Origin: Bacteroidota bacterium
GTDB lineage: Bacteria > Bacteroidota > Bacteroidia > JAADEI01
NCBI GenBank assembly: GCA_024280615.1
Contig: JAJRPU010000095.1
Coordinates: forward strand, 1 to 30,947
Reading direction: 5' to 3'
DNA length: 30,947 bases
Both the position numbers and the translations under genes were made by a program. Under the pieces are notes generated by a model. It saw only the letters and a program-made list of their open reading frames with translations. It ran no database searches and was not told where the DNA came from. The first letter of the stretch is position 1. The number at the start of each line of letters is the position of its first letter. This document shows positions 1 through 8,662 of the stretch, piece after piece.

Positions 1-243
1 ACCAATTTTAAGGCTTTTGAATTACGCAAACATGTAGTAACATTAGTCTATTCCTTGATACTATTGGGGTTGACCGCTATTCAGGTTCAGGAACTTGAGT
101 ATAACACCATGGTTTTCAAAAAAGAACTCAGTGTCCACTGTGCAGAACTTAGTGCCATACCGTGGTTGAATTTTGAAGCAATACCATTATTGTGGACTTT
201 TGCGTTTTATCCGTTGACCATGGGAGAGGAATTTCAAGGATGG

Positions 244-1473
244 ATGGACTCGCACGAGATTGAGCAATATGCATATCAACTGATGATGAGAAATAAATGG
301 AAAGCTGCCCTTCAGGTGGTTAACAAAGGGCTTTCTTTGTTCCCGTTGAATGAGGACCTGCTAAATCTTAAATTGCAGATACTTATTAAAACCAAACGGT
401 TACAGGAAATTCCTGAAACCCTTAAGCAATATGAGATTCTAAAAGGGCAAACTGTCTTAACTCTTATGTTGAAAACTGTTTTTATAGCATATCAGGACCC
501 CGTGAAGGCAATTAAGTCATTGCTATATGAACTGCGAAGGCGAGACGTTTCCGTTACTTTGATTAATTTCTTTATTGCTTTGATTGGATACTTTGTTGAA
601 AAAGGATATTTCAAGGTGGAGGTATCATTCAGGCTCGTGTCTCAAATACTTAATTTCCACGGTTCCAAGATAAAGGGCAATATCTATACGTTGCTTTTAT
701 TTAGTGAAATAATCGGATATGTCCCACAGAAAAGCCTGCATAATTTAATTACTCATGGAAAGATATTGTCTAACAAAGGTTATTGGGCATTGTGGTGGTA
801 TGCCGGAAAGCATTTGCTCAGACGGGGACGCAAAGGCACAACAACGTTTTTTGCCACGGCACGAAAATTAGCCTTTCCGTATTTCCAAAAGACTCTTAGT
901 TTCTATTTGGCACTTGCTTATTTGCGTGATATGCGTCCTCAACATGCCATTAGATGGATAAACAAAGTTCGGGTATCTATGGACAGGTTCCCGAGGATAT
1001 ACCGGCTTAAAATGTTTATTCTGGCTAGGGCGTTGTATATGAAAGGACAGGTTGAAGAGTCGTTATTCCCGTTGACTGAGTTGTTATCTGGTTCCCGAAA
1101 ACCTTCTTTATATATCCAAGCCCTTTATGCCCGTGCTATGCTGAGGGCATATCCCGAGGACCCCAACAGAACCAGAACATTCCTGAAACTATTAAAAGTG
1201 CTTAGATTCCCTGAAGATATGGTTTGGTGCACTACCGCCAGACTGTATTGTGAACAAGGTGACAGAGAAAAAGCCATTTCATACTTGAAAGAGAGGCAAA
1301 CCATTTGTGACTCGCCACTGTTGGAACCATTCATCTGGGCTCTATATGGCACTGAAATGCTTAACGACGAACAAAAAAAGTTGCTTAGAAAATTAAAGGA
1401 AGATGATATTCGTTGGGTATTTTTGAGGGAAGAGTTCCTATCTTTGACGTCAAAATGGATAAAGCAACTATGA
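244..1473 (+). CDS. Hypothetical helical-repeat (TPR-like) protein
   Basis: Predicted soluble, mostly alpha-helical protein of about 409 residues. Sections such as NKWKAALQVVNKGLSLFP look like the amphipathic helix pairs of TPR repeats, and similar helix pairs recur to the C-terminus (for example QVEESLFPLTELL). No catalytic motif is visible. The frame stays open to an upstream TTG at 55, with further ATGs at 109 and 220. I prefer ATG 244 because AGGA-rich sequence (226-240) lies just before it and the upstream translation does not look repeat-like; the start is uncertain. The stop overlaps the ATG of the next gene (ATGA at 1470-1473), so the two are probably translationally coupled. TPR proteins usually act as scaffolds; a link to the sulfonate enzyme or envelope genes downstream is inference only. 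Confidence 0.6.
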   Translation: MDSHEIEQYAYQLMMRNKWKAALQVVNKGLSLFPLNEDLLNLKLQILIKTKRLQEIPETLKQYEILKGQTVLTLMLKTVFIAYQDPVKAIKSLLYELRRRDVSVTLINFFIALIGYFVEKGYFKVEVSFRLVSQILNFHGSKIKGNIYTLLLFSEIIGYVPQKSLHNLITHGKILSNKGYWALWWYAGKHLLRRGRKGTTTFFATARKLAFPYFQKTLSFYLALAYLRDMRPQHAIRWINKVRVSMDRFPRIYRLKMFILARALYMKGQVEESLFPLTELLSGSRKPSLYIQALYARAMLRAYPEDPNRTRTFLKLLKVLRFPEDMVWCTTARLYCEQGDREKAISYLKERQTICDSPLLEPFIWALYGTEMLNDEQKKLLRKLKEDDIRWVFLREEFLSLTSKWIKQL

Positions 1474-2243
1474 ACCGATTAGAAAACATTATCCCTAATC
1501 TTCCACAGAGGACTCAGAAACCCAGAGAGGAGGGTATCACTATGGTTATGGACAAAGGCTTGGGTGTGTGGGCAGCTAAAGACCTTGCTTCATCCGCCGG
1601 GCAATATATTGATTTGCTGAAATTGGGCTTTGGAACAAGCGTCTTAACACCTGAAGAAGTCTTGAAGGAGAAGCTGGAGGTTTATAGGGCTGCTGGCATG
1701 GAACCTTATCCGGGCGGAACACTCTGGGAAGCCTTATATATCCGTAATGCCCTTGATAGATATGAGGAATTCATTGAACGATGGGGATTCACAACCATTG
1801 AAATTTCAGATGGCACATTGCATCTGTCAATAGATGAGAAATGTAAACAGATAGAGCGATTTGCCAAGAAATACAGGGTAGTTACTGAAGTTGGGTATAA
1901 AGACGTTGAAACCATTGGGGGAGCACAGGAATGGATATATCGGATTAAGCGAGAACTGGATGCGGGGGCTTGGAAGGTGATACTGGAGGGCAGGGAAAGT
2001 GGAAGCATAGGCATTTATGACAGTGCCGGGAAAGTGAAGCGGGAGTTGGTTGATGCCATTGCTGCTGAGGTGCCGCTGGAAAAAATAGTCTGGGAAACAC
2101 CCAAGAAACCACAACAGGTCTGGTTTATTAAACACTTTGGAACAAACGTTAATCTTGGCAATATTAATCCGGCTGAGGCAATAGCGGTAGAAGCATTAAG
2201 GCTGGGCTTGAGAGGCGACACTCTCACTCACTTCGTAAAATAG
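1470..2243 (+). CDS. comA: Phosphosulfolactate synthase (ComA family)
   Basis: ComA-family TIM-barrel enzyme; characterised members add sulfite to phosphoenolpyruvate to give (R)-phosphosulfolactate, the first step toward coenzyme M or other sulfonates. The 257-residue length fits the family. Visible signatures in order: RTQKPREEGIT...DKG (residues 14-30), YIDLLKLGFGTS (46-57), PYPGGTLWEA (79-88), IEISDGTLHLS (110-120), TEVGYKD (139-145), and FGTNVNLGNI toward the C-terminus. An upstream TTG at 1413 and ATG at 1455 are in frame, but ATG 1470 overlaps the preceding stop as ATGA and gives the expected N-terminus. The PASTA gene follows 4 nt after the stop. No comB, comC or other sulfonate gene is visible nearby, so the end product is unknown. 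Family assignment is firm; the exact reaction in this host is inferred. Confidence 0.85.
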   Translation: MNRLENIIPNLPQRTQKPREEGITMVMDKGLGVWAAKDLASSAGQYIDLLKLGFGTSVLTPEEVLKEKLEVYRAAGMEPYPGGTLWEALYIRNALDRYEEFIERWGFTTIEISDGTLHLSIDEKCKQIERFAKKYRVVTEVGYKDVETIGGAQEWIYRIKRELDAGAWKVILEGRESGSIGIYDSAGKVKRELVDAIAAEVPLEKIVWETPKKPQQVWFIKHFGTNVNLGNINPAEAIAVEALRLGLRGDTLTHFVK

Positions 2244-2247
2244 ACTT

Positions 2248-3051
2248 ATGAGGTCCGGGAAGAGAGAGGGGATTGTGTATGCGTTTAAATATCTTATGAA
2301 ACATATACTTGCAATGATTTTTATTGCAGTGTTGTTATTTATTGCTCTGAATCTTTTCCTGAAGAGTTACACCCGGCATGGCGTGGCGATAATTGTTCCT
2401 AATGTGAAGGGTTTGCCGGTCGATTCTGCCATTTCTGTATTGACACTGAACAAACTAAGGCATAAGGTTATTGATTCATCGTATGTGGACACATTGCCCG
2501 GCGGGATAGTTATAAAGCAGGAGCCGGGAGAGGGCAGGGAGGTGAAACCGGAAAGAACGATATATCTTACTATTTCCTCGTATGAGGCGCCGAAAGTGAG
2601 AATGCCTGATTTAATAGATATGCCCTTGCAGACAGCACAATCAATTCTGGAAACCAATAATCTCAAGATAAAGGAAATTATATACAAACCAGACATAGCT
2701 AATAATGTGGTTCTTGAACAGATATACAACGGGAAGCCTATAGCACCCGGAACGTTGATTCCTATTAATAGTGAGATAACTCTCGTTGTGGGGATTCACG
2801 AGACCAGCAGGACGGTAACAGTGCCAAATGTGAAGTGCAAAACCCTCATGGAAGCCCTAACCACCTTGCAGCTGTATGGTCTTTCGCAGGGTTCAATAGT
2901 TGCGGACAAGTCAATTGTTGATTCATCACGGGTTTTCGTAGTGAGACAGGAGCCACTGCCAGGGGAGTCTAAGGCACTGGGCAGCCCGGTGGACTTATTT
3001 ATCTCTGAAACCTTACCGCCTGAATGCAATAATGTATCTATATTACCATGA
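2248..3051 (+). CDS. Membrane-anchored protein with three PASTA domains
   Basis: A short cytoplasmic N-terminus, one hydrophobic segment (about residues 19-38), then three PASTA repeats facing the periplasm: about 48-110 (begins IVPNVKGLPVDSAI), 116-182 (VRMPDLIDMPLQTAQ) and 190-254 (VTVPNVKCKTLMEAL). Each ends in the usual QEP-G...V...S-I-LT-S type strand. PASTA domains bind muropeptides or act as spacers, so a peptidoglycan-associated role is likely. No kinase or transpeptidase domain is present. Small free-standing PASTA proteins of this layout are common in Bacteroidota. The gene sits 4 nt after comA and its stop overlaps the next ATG (ATGA at 3048-3051). ATG 2248 has no obvious ribosome binding site; Met17 (2296) is an alternative that would still leave the membrane anchor. 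Confidence 0.8.
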   Translation: MRSGKREGIVYAFKYLMKHILAMIFIAVLLFIALNLFLKSYTRHGVAIIVPNVKGLPVDSAISVLTLNKLRHKVIDSSYVDTLPGGIVIKQEPGEGREVKPERTIYLTISSYEAPKVRMPDLIDMPLQTAQSILETNNLKIKEIIYKPDIANNVVLEQIYNGKPIAPGTLIPINSEITLVVGIHETSRTVTVPNVKCKTLMEALTTLQLYGLSQGSIVADKSIVDSSRVFVVRQEPLPGESKALGSPVDLFISETLPPECNNVSILP

Positions 3052-4862
3052 AATTCGTTAAAGAAAATATGAGGGGGTTAAGAACACTTATTGGTAGTAT
3101 TGTATGTGCATGGATAGCAGGTCATGGTATATATGCTCAGGAAAGGCTTATGCCAATTTCATTAAACAGTGCTTACAATGTGGATTATAGTCCTGTGAGG
3201 CGTAGTGTTGTGTCATTGCCTTTCGCTGATGATTTCTCTGACCTTAACAGGACATTGTCCCTATGGGATTTGAAAGGAGTTTACATTAATAATTCTCTTG
3301 GTAGGGGGGCACCCACTTTCGGCGTAGCCTCATTTGACGGCTTCAATCATAAGATGCAACCATATTCTGAAACTTATAATGCATGGGGAGGGGCTGACAC
3401 AATGACCACTAAGCCCATTGACTTATCTGCCTTCTCGCCTGCTGATTCAATAGTCATCAGTTTCTTCGTACAACGCAAAGGAATGGGCAATGACCCTTCT
3501 GTTGAAGACAGTCTTATTCTGGAGGGACTAACAAAAAATGGCAAATGGAAAGCCCTATGGCGCTCGTCTCTCTTCATAGACACTTCCCAATTCACGTGGG
3601 TTGCCATTAAACTTGAAGACACTTTGTTTTTCCATGCTAATGCCCAATTTAGGTTCCGTAACACCGCCACCATTTCCGGATTCTTTGACCACTGGAACAT
3701 TGATTGGTTCTACATTGATGCCAACAGGAGCATATTGGATTCCACTATTTTAGACGTTGCTGTCCAGAACGTTCCCATTTCTGTCACGTCGCCATACACC
3801 AGAATTCCGTGGCATCTTCTTCAAGCTCAACCAACTTATCTACAACAACCTACTATTACCATATCTAACCTATCTAACGCTGTTCGCAACACACAATACA
3901 GGTTCAGGGTACTTGCTGGGGACCCTCCGCAAGTTGTTGATTCGTCTTTGTTCGTGGCAACAAACCTATCACCGGGTTCTTCAACCTTTTCTATGACATT
4001 TGATAAATTCCCTACTGCCATATCCACCGTCCCAGACACCGGATTGACTCTACAAGTTCAATACATTATAACTGCTGGAGGAAACTCATTCACCTTCAAC
4101 GACACAGTTACCAAGACATACATTTTTGACGCAATGCTTGGATATGACGACGGGACACCCGAACTGGCATATGGCGTTGAAGGGCAGGGGTCCGCGTTTG
4201 CCTATAAATTCACCATTCCTAATCCTGACACCCTCTGGGCAGTGGCAATCATGTTCGTCAATCAAGTTAAGCGAACTGAGGAGCCAGACTTGTTCTCTAT
4301 TGTCGTCTGGGAAGACATATTTACAGGACGGATGCTTGCCAGAAAAGACTTCCAAATGCCCTGCAACATTGACTCAGGCTGGCAATTTTGTATATACAGG
4401 CTTGACGAACCAGTCATAGTGCCCTCTACATTCTATGTCGGCTGGATACAAACTTCTGCAAACGCTATGTCAGTGGGATTTGATAGGAACACCAATGCCA
4501 GAGCCAACGCATGGTTCAACACAATGGACACATGGGAAAAAAGCCAATTTGAAGGCACTGTGATGATACGCCCAATAATAGGTTCTTTCAAGCAGGCTGA
4601 AAAATACCTATCTTTGCCGTCGGCAACTCAACAACCACAACACAACCAATCACAAATCAAAGCAATCCCCATTTCCACTAACTCATATATGCTTCAAGCA
4701 CCCTCACAAGGCAACTGGCTACTTTTTGACCTGTCAGGTTCCCTAATAATGATTTTTGAGAATAAGAATAACTTCATCTTATCTTTGCCCTATAAAGGCA
4801 TCTTCATCATCCAATGGAAAGGCAACGGCACTCAAGAGACCATTCGCTTGATAGCATATTAG
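3048..4862 (+). CDS. Secreted hypothetical protein with T9SS-like C-terminal tail
   Basis: Exported protein of 604 residues. The N-terminus has a signal peptide (hydrophobic stretch LRTLIGSIVCAWIAGHGIYA, cleavage probably before QER at about residue 31). The body is beta-rich, with sections such as FADDFSDLNRTLSLWDLKGVY that resemble carbohydrate-binding or jelly-roll modules. The last 65 or so residues (NWLLFDLSGSLI ... GIFIIQWKGNG) match the pattern of a Por secretion (T9SS) sorting domain, though divergent. The most likely location is the cell surface or medium. No catalytic motif is recognised. The start overlaps the PASTA gene stop as ATGA. The 3' end overlaps the following DCC gene by 49 nt in another frame. 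Confidence 0.75.
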   Translation: MKFVKENMRGLRTLIGSIVCAWIAGHGIYAQERLMPISLNSAYNVDYSPVRRSVVSLPFADDFSDLNRTLSLWDLKGVYINNSLGRGAPTFGVASFDGFNHKMQPYSETYNAWGGADTMTTKPIDLSAFSPADSIVISFFVQRKGMGNDPSVEDSLILEGLTKNGKWKALWRSSLFIDTSQFTWVAIKLEDTLFFHANAQFRFRNTATISGFFDHWNIDWFYIDANRSILDSTILDVAVQNVPISVTSPYTRIPWHLLQAQPTYLQQPTITISNLSNAVRNTQYRFRVLAGDPPQVVDSSLFVATNLSPGSSTFSMTFDKFPTAISTVPDTGLTLQVQYIITAGGNSFTFNDTVTKTYIFDAMLGYDDGTPELAYGVEGQGSAFAYKFTIPNPDTLWAVAIMFVNQVKRTEEPDLFSIVVWEDIFTGRMLARKDFQMPCNIDSGWQFCIYRLDEPVIVPSTFYVGWIQTSANAMSVGFDRNTNARANAWFNTMDTWEKSQFEGTVMIRPIIGSFKQAEKYLSLPSATQQPQHNQSQIKAIPISTNSYMLQAPSQGNWLLFDLSGSLIMIFENKNNFILSLPYKGIFIIQWKGNGTQETIRLIAY

Positions 4863-5227
4863 TTTTCGTTGATGCATATTGCCCTCTGTGTCACTGGCTT
4901 GCTAAATGGCTCAAGCAAAGAGATAAACACAGAAAATTCCAATTCCATTCCTTGTCTTCCGAAATCGCTAAGAACCTGCTTCCTGATAACCTATACGCCA
5001 ACACGGACACTGTCGTGGTATATCACAAGGGGAAGATTTATACTAAGGGTAGGGCAGTGGTTCACCTGCTAAGACACCTGCCACGATGGAAATACCTAGC
5101 CCACATTATTCAACTATTTCCTGATTGTATATTGAATCTGGGATATACAACAGTGGCAAAGATGAGATATAGAATCTTTGGGAAGTATGATTCCTGCTGG
5201 CTTGATAATGATAACAATTTTAATTAA
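4814..5227 (+). CDS. DCC family (DUF393) thiol-disulfide oxidoreductase-like protein
   Basis: Small protein of 137 residues with the hallmark DxxCxxC motif near the N-terminus: VFVDAYCPLCHW, Cys23 and Cys26. It also has the family's C-terminal block ending in YRIFGKYDSCWL. DUF393 proteins are thioredoxin-like and are usually annotated as predicted thiol-disulfide oxidoreductases; no substrate is established. ATG 4814 is inside the preceding gene (49-nt overlap, different frame). No later ATG, GTG or TTG precedes the essential VFVDAYC strand, so this start is well constrained. It closes the plus-strand run that begins at 244. The overlap suggests coupled translation with the exported protein upstream, perhaps reflecting redox handling of envelope proteins; that link is speculative. 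Confidence 0.8.
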   Translation: MERQRHSRDHSLDSILVFVDAYCPLCHWLAKWLKQRDKHRKFQFHSLSSEIAKNLLPDNLYANTDTVVVYHKGKIYTKGRAVVHLLRHLPRWKYLAHIIQLFPDCILNLGYTTVAKMRYRIFGKYDSCWLDNDNNFN

Positions 5228-5494
5228 TAAAAAGTTTTGTTTTGGTTTTGCAAAAGTTTTCATTGGGTTTTTATAAAGTTTACAAAATGAGGGTGGGGTA
5301 GTGCAAATTTTGACACTTGTACATAATGAAAATGGTTCAACAAAAATGGAAGTTCTTGCTGTATAGTACCGAAATTTTTCTCTGATAAACAGCCCAAAAG
5401 CAATAACTTCCTAAAAACAAAAGGTAGCATTTGAGGAGGGGTTCGCTAACCGTTCAAGTGAACAGGTTTTGCAGACAACACCAAGAGGTTGTTG
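5228..5494. other. AT-rich gap between convergent genes
   Basis: This 267-nt gap separates the DCC gene (plus) from ubiE (minus). I see no supported gene. A weak imperfect hairpin (ACAACACC / GGTTGTTGT, 5475-5495) touches the ubiE stop and could serve as a transcription end, but it has no clear T-run. A very short ATG frame (from about 5327, 18 codons) has no ribosome binding site or coding signal. Confidence 0.4.
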
Positions 5495-6202
5495 TTATTT
5501 CAGACAGATTGCGAGGATGCTACCACCGAAAGCCATTGGTAGCACCTCAATTTTGCGAAATCCAGCTTTCCTACATGTGTTCTCAAATCCTTTCCGGGTG
5601 AAGAAACTGTCAACACTTCCTGCGAAATACACATACGGTGTTATGTTCCCAGAAAGGATTCCCCCAGCAATTGCCGAAATAGTGCCAACATACATTTCAA
5701 AAAGCCTTTGTAATAGATGATTAGGATATGGAACCACTTCCAAAACGAGAAAGTACCCATTGGGTTTAAGCACTCTGTAGGCTTCAAAAATAGCCTTTGC
5801 GGGGTCTTCCATATTGCGAAGTCCGAAGGTTACAGTAGCCACGTCAAAAGAGTTGCTATCGAAAGGGAGATTGAGAGCATCGCCTACAATGAATTCCCAA
5901 TTGGGCATTCTGAGCCGTGCTATTTTGAGCATTCCTTCAGTGAGGTCAATACCTGTTACAGAGACCTTATTCCGCCAGTGCTTCCATGTCCACAGGGGGA
6001 TATATCCCGTTCCAGTGGCTATGTCAAGATGCTTAATAGGCTTGCCAGATTTGGACTTCAAATAATAAATCCTGTCAAGGGTTTTGAAAAGCAGGTCATA
6101 CCAGTGGAGAATCATACCACCAGAGATGGCAACGGAAACCTTCTCATACACAGGAGCTAACTGGTTAAAAAGTCCCTCAACAAACTCAGGAGATGCAGGC
6201 AT
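5495..6202 (-). CDS. ubiE: Demethylmenaquinone methyltransferase (UbiE/MenG/COQ5 family)
   Basis: SAM-dependent C-methyltransferase of 235 residues for the last step of menaquinone synthesis. Motif I is HLDIATGTGY (residues 58-67), the acidic ribose-binding strand is TGIDLTEGML (83-92), motif II is GDALNLPFDSNSFD (107-120), and the UbiE signature TFGLRN is at 125-130, followed by YRVLKPNGYFLVLE (142-155). The ending MAFGGSILAICLK matches the usual LTFGIA...GKK tail. Bacteroidota respire with menaquinone, so MenG activity is more likely than ubiquinone methylation. The gene is alone on the minus strand. An exact TAnnTTTG box lies 19 nt upstream of the start codon, implying a short leader and its own promoter. 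Confidence 0.9.
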   Translation of the reverse strand: MPASPEFVEGLFNQLAPVYEKVSVAISGGMILHWYDLLFKTLDRIYYLKSKSGKPIKHLDIATGTGYIPLWTWKHWRNKVSVTGIDLTEGMLKIARLRMPNWEFIVGDALNLPFDSNSFDVATVTFGLRNMEDPAKAIFEAYRVLKPNGYFLVLEVVPYPNHLLQRLFEMYVGTISAIAGGILSGNITPYVYFAGSVDSFFTRKGFENTCRKAGFRKIEVLPMAFGGSILAICLK

Positions 6203-6221
6203 AAGTCGGCTTTTAATATGG

Positions 6222-6229
6222 CAAAAGTA
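6222..6229 (-). promoter_or_regulatory. Bacteroidota-type -7 box for ubiE
   Basis: On the minus strand this reads TACTTTTG, an exact TAnnTTTG match, 19 nt before the ubiE start. No good TTTG -33 element lies at 19-21 nt upstream, so it is supported mainly by the -7 box and its position. Confidence 0.35.
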
Positions 6230-6645
6230 TGCAAATCGCCGCTTCAGGAGAATGGGATATAGTTTTTAGACTGGCTGAAAAATGTTACAAATGCAATAAT
6301 TATAAACTACTGTAAATTAGGTTATTATTTCAATAAACATATAGCGATGCAATAAGTTTTATGGTGTTAATTGGCGTCTTTTAATATATGGCAATAAATA
6401 GCTCTAAGCCAATTAGTTATAGCCATAAACCTTGTATAATGTATAATAATAGTGAGGACAATGCATCTACAATCATAAGATGCTGAAAATCAGGGTTAAA
6501 TGTGATAAATCTGAGTCAAGAGTACGGGTTAATTTTTGCCAGATTTCTGTCGCATAATTTATATTATGTTAACTAAGTGGAGAGGCAAGAAATAGCCCGC
6601 AATCAACATACAATCAAATAGCTTGACTAAGGTGCATGTGTTTCG

Positions 6646-6677
6646 TTTGCCACTTTACCTTAGGTATCGTATATTTA
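6646..6677 (+). promoter_or_regulatory. Bacteroidota-type promoter for the ECF sigma operon
   Basis: TTTG (6646-6649), 20-nt spacer, TATATTTA (6670-6677; one mismatch to TAnnTTTG). The predicted start of transcription is near 6684, giving a leader of roughly 70 nt before the ATG at 6753. Confidence 0.4.
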
Positions 6678-6752
6678 TGGTAGATATGCAACCTTTTAGT
6701 TGAAAAATGCATCTTAATAAACAAAACGAAGAACATTAATAATGAGGGCTGA

Positions 6753-7394
6753 ATGTGGCAATTGCTGAAAAATTTGGCTAAACGTAAGGGCAAATTCAAG
6801 AATGATAAAGAGCTGGCAAAGGCTTGTGCCAGTGGTAATCAAGAAGCCAAAGAAGAGCTATACAATAAGTATGCTTCCAAGATGTTCGCTCTGTGCCTGC
6901 GGTATGCCCGAGAACATGCTGAAGCTGAAGATTTCCTTCATGAAGGATTTATTAAGGTTCTTGCTACCATTCACAAATGGGAAGGAAAAGGTTCTCTGGA
7001 GAGCTGGATGCGACGAGTGTTTATCAACGTGATCCTTGAAAAACTTCGTTCCAACAAGCATCAGGTTTATAATTTTTCTTCTCTGCAACTGGAGGGTCCG
7101 GACGAAGACGACAACTGGAACAGCCCAGAATTAAATGTTCCTGCACCGGACCCGGACATAATCTCTCAACTTTCAGAAAAAGAAATTATTAACTTAATTC
7201 AAAGGCTTCCAGAGGGATATCGCACAGTATTTAACTTATATGTTATAGAAGGATTTTCTCACAAGGAAATTGCCCAGATGTTGGGAATTAGCGAAGGAAC
7301 AGCGAAATCTCAACTTTCAAGGGCAAAAAACCTGCTCAGAAAGTGGATAGAAGAACACTTTTACTTCAAAAAAAAGGCAACTAAAAATGCGTAG
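6753..7394 (+). CDS. ECF-type RNA polymerase sigma-70 factor
   Basis: Sigma factor of 213 residues with sigma-2 at about 33-101 (AKEELYNKYASKMFALCLRY; AEDFLHEGFIKVL, the -10-binding helix) and sigma-4 at about 146-198 (RLPEGYRTVFNLYVIEGFSH, then helix-turn-helix HKEIAQMLGISEGTAKSQLS). The acidic linker at 112-140 is typical of ECF factors. It directs polymerase to a dedicated regulon, probably envelope functions. The stop overlaps the next gene by 8 nt, the classical arrangement of a sigma factor with its membrane regulator. An upstream promoter is proposed at 6646-6677; whether it is autoregulated cannot be told. Confidence 0.9.
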   Translation: MWQLLKNLAKRKGKFKNDKELAKACASGNQEAKEELYNKYASKMFALCLRYAREHAEAEDFLHEGFIKVLATIHKWEGKGSLESWMRRVFINVILEKLRSNKHQVYNFSSLQLEGPDEDDNWNSPELNVPAPDPDIISQLSEKEIINLIQRLPEGYRTVFNLYVIEGFSHKEIAQMLGISEGTAKSQLSRAKNLLRKWIEEHFYFKKKATKNA

Positions 7395-8631
7395 GGAACA
7401 GAAAGGTTGGGAAGCACTCAGGAATAAATTGCAAAATGCAAGCGTTCCCCCACCCTATCCATCGTGGAAACAGTTCCATCAGAATATGCAAAACAACAAG
7501 GATTCATGGCAGTATATAGGGAGAAAAATGAGAGCTTATGAGCACATGCCGCCTAACTATATTAAACAACGGATTTTCCATGGCGGAACAATTGCTAAAT
7601 ACTCTCCATTACCTGTTATGTTAATCGGCTTCTTTATTGGTCTGCTGTCTGGATTGCTAATGACAAACAGAGACAATCTGTATTCTCTTCTTAGTTACAA
7701 TCCCGACCATATAACCAATAATGACCTTGATGCTAATTATAGCCAACCAGCCAGTCAATATGTTCGTTTGGTTAAAAATGATGTTGCTTCGTCAGACAAG
7801 TCTGATGTAATACACCAACAATCTGCACCTTCAACATTTGAACCATTTAGTCAGGATGTCAACAACTTAGACAACTACTCTACTCTGCTCGCTGACGGTT
7901 CTTATCCTAATTCTGGGGGTGGAATCCAGTCTGACAACACACATAGCCAACATGATGTTCTGATAGAACAAAAGCATTTAGGAGTGTATTACAAATTAAG
8001 TCCCCTTCCCACACTAAGCCCAAGACTTGCATTAGAAGATAAAGTCCCAGAACGCATTAATATTACAGGAACTGAAAGAAACGAAGAGACACGTAATATA
8101 CCTTCTATCCGATTAATTGGTGAAGTGCATGGAGGTGTCAATATATCAAGGTTGGCAGCACTTTCAGGCAATAGTTTCTCTAACAAAGTACTGTTAGGGT
8201 TCCAAACAGCCATATTAGTAGGCTTTCCAGTCTATAGAACTAATGTATTGTATTTAGCACTTAGCAAATTTAGCACTAGAGTTAGCATAAGTGTTGAAGG
8301 CAGAGAATACTATAATAGCATTAATGGAACTTCTCTTGAGATAGGAGGTATCTCTCGCACTGGATTAATACTTAATGGCAAGCCTTTCTATATGAGATAT
8401 GGACTTATGTGGACACAATTTCACGGTAAAGGAACAGAAGGGATAGTTAGGGCTGGTTATGCTCCTGGGGCTGTATTAGCCATGAGGCGATTTAATGGCT
8501 CTTTAGGCAAGCGGTTTGTTTGGGGCTGGGAAAGTGGAATGTCAATGCTTTTCAGGGATGTAGGACTCCTGAATGGAATCCAAGTGCCCATTCATTTTTA
8601 TGTTTCCACAATTATCAGCTTCAAAATGTAA
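7387..8631 (+). CDS. Single-pass membrane protein: anti-sigma-like N-terminus and beta-barrel-like C-terminus
   Basis: Protein of 414 residues. Residues 1-75 are soluble and basic with the pattern GWEALRNKL...PPPYPSWKQF, seen in Bacteroidota proteins paired with ECF sigma factors. Residues 76-92 form one hydrophobic span (VMLIGFFIGLLSGLLM). Residues 93-240 are a polar, Asn/Ser-rich linker. From residue 241 alternating strands (IRLIGEVHGGVNISRL ... VSTIISFKM) resemble an outer-membrane beta-barrel domain and end in an aromatic-poor strand. The start overlaps the sigma gene by 8 nt, so co-translation and functional pairing are likely. Inference: the N-terminus binds the sigma factor in the cytoplasm and the rest senses the periplasm. 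No zinc-binding HxxxCxxC anti-sigma motif is present. Confidence 0.65.
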   Translation: MRREQKGWEALRNKLQNASVPPPYPSWKQFHQNMQNNKDSWQYIGRKMRAYEHMPPNYIKQRIFHGGTIAKYSPLPVMLIGFFIGLLSGLLMTNRDNLYSLLSYNPDHITNNDLDANYSQPASQYVRLVKNDVASSDKSDVIHQQSAPSTFEPFSQDVNNLDNYSTLLADGSYPNSGGGIQSDNTHSQHDVLIEQKHLGVYYKLSPLPTLSPRLALEDKVPERINITGTERNEETRNIPSIRLIGEVHGGVNISRLAALSGNSFSNKVLLGFQTAILVGFPVYRTNVLYLALSKFSTRVSISVEGREYYNSINGTSLEIGGISRTGLILNGKPFYMRYGLMWTQFHGKGTEGIVRAGYAPGAVLAMRRFNGSLGKRFVWGWESGMSMLFRDVGLLNGIQVPIHFYVSTIISFKM

Positions 8632-8662
8632 CTATCCCAAATCCCAAAAGTGTTTAGTTAAT

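Larger units (their letters stand above)
6203..6752. other. AT-rich divergent intergenic region
   Basis: About 550 nt between the divergent ubiE and sigma factor genes. It is very AT-rich, and I find no open frame with coding character on either strand and no RNA gene. Candidate promoters sit at its two ends (6222-6229 minus and 6646-6677 plus). The remainder is unexplained and could hold a regulatory RNA or binding sites I cannot recognise. Confidence 0.5.

Noticed and set aside
5327..5383. Short ATG frame of 18 codons
   Set aside because: No ribosome binding site, no promoter box at a fitting distance and no family signal.
5475..5495. Hairpin as an intrinsic terminator for ubiE
   Set aside because: The stem is imperfect and overlaps the stop codon; there is no T-run.
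5717..6160. 147-codon plus-strand frame opposite ubiE
   Set aside because: It is antisense to a clearly conserved methyltransferase and has no recognisable motif.
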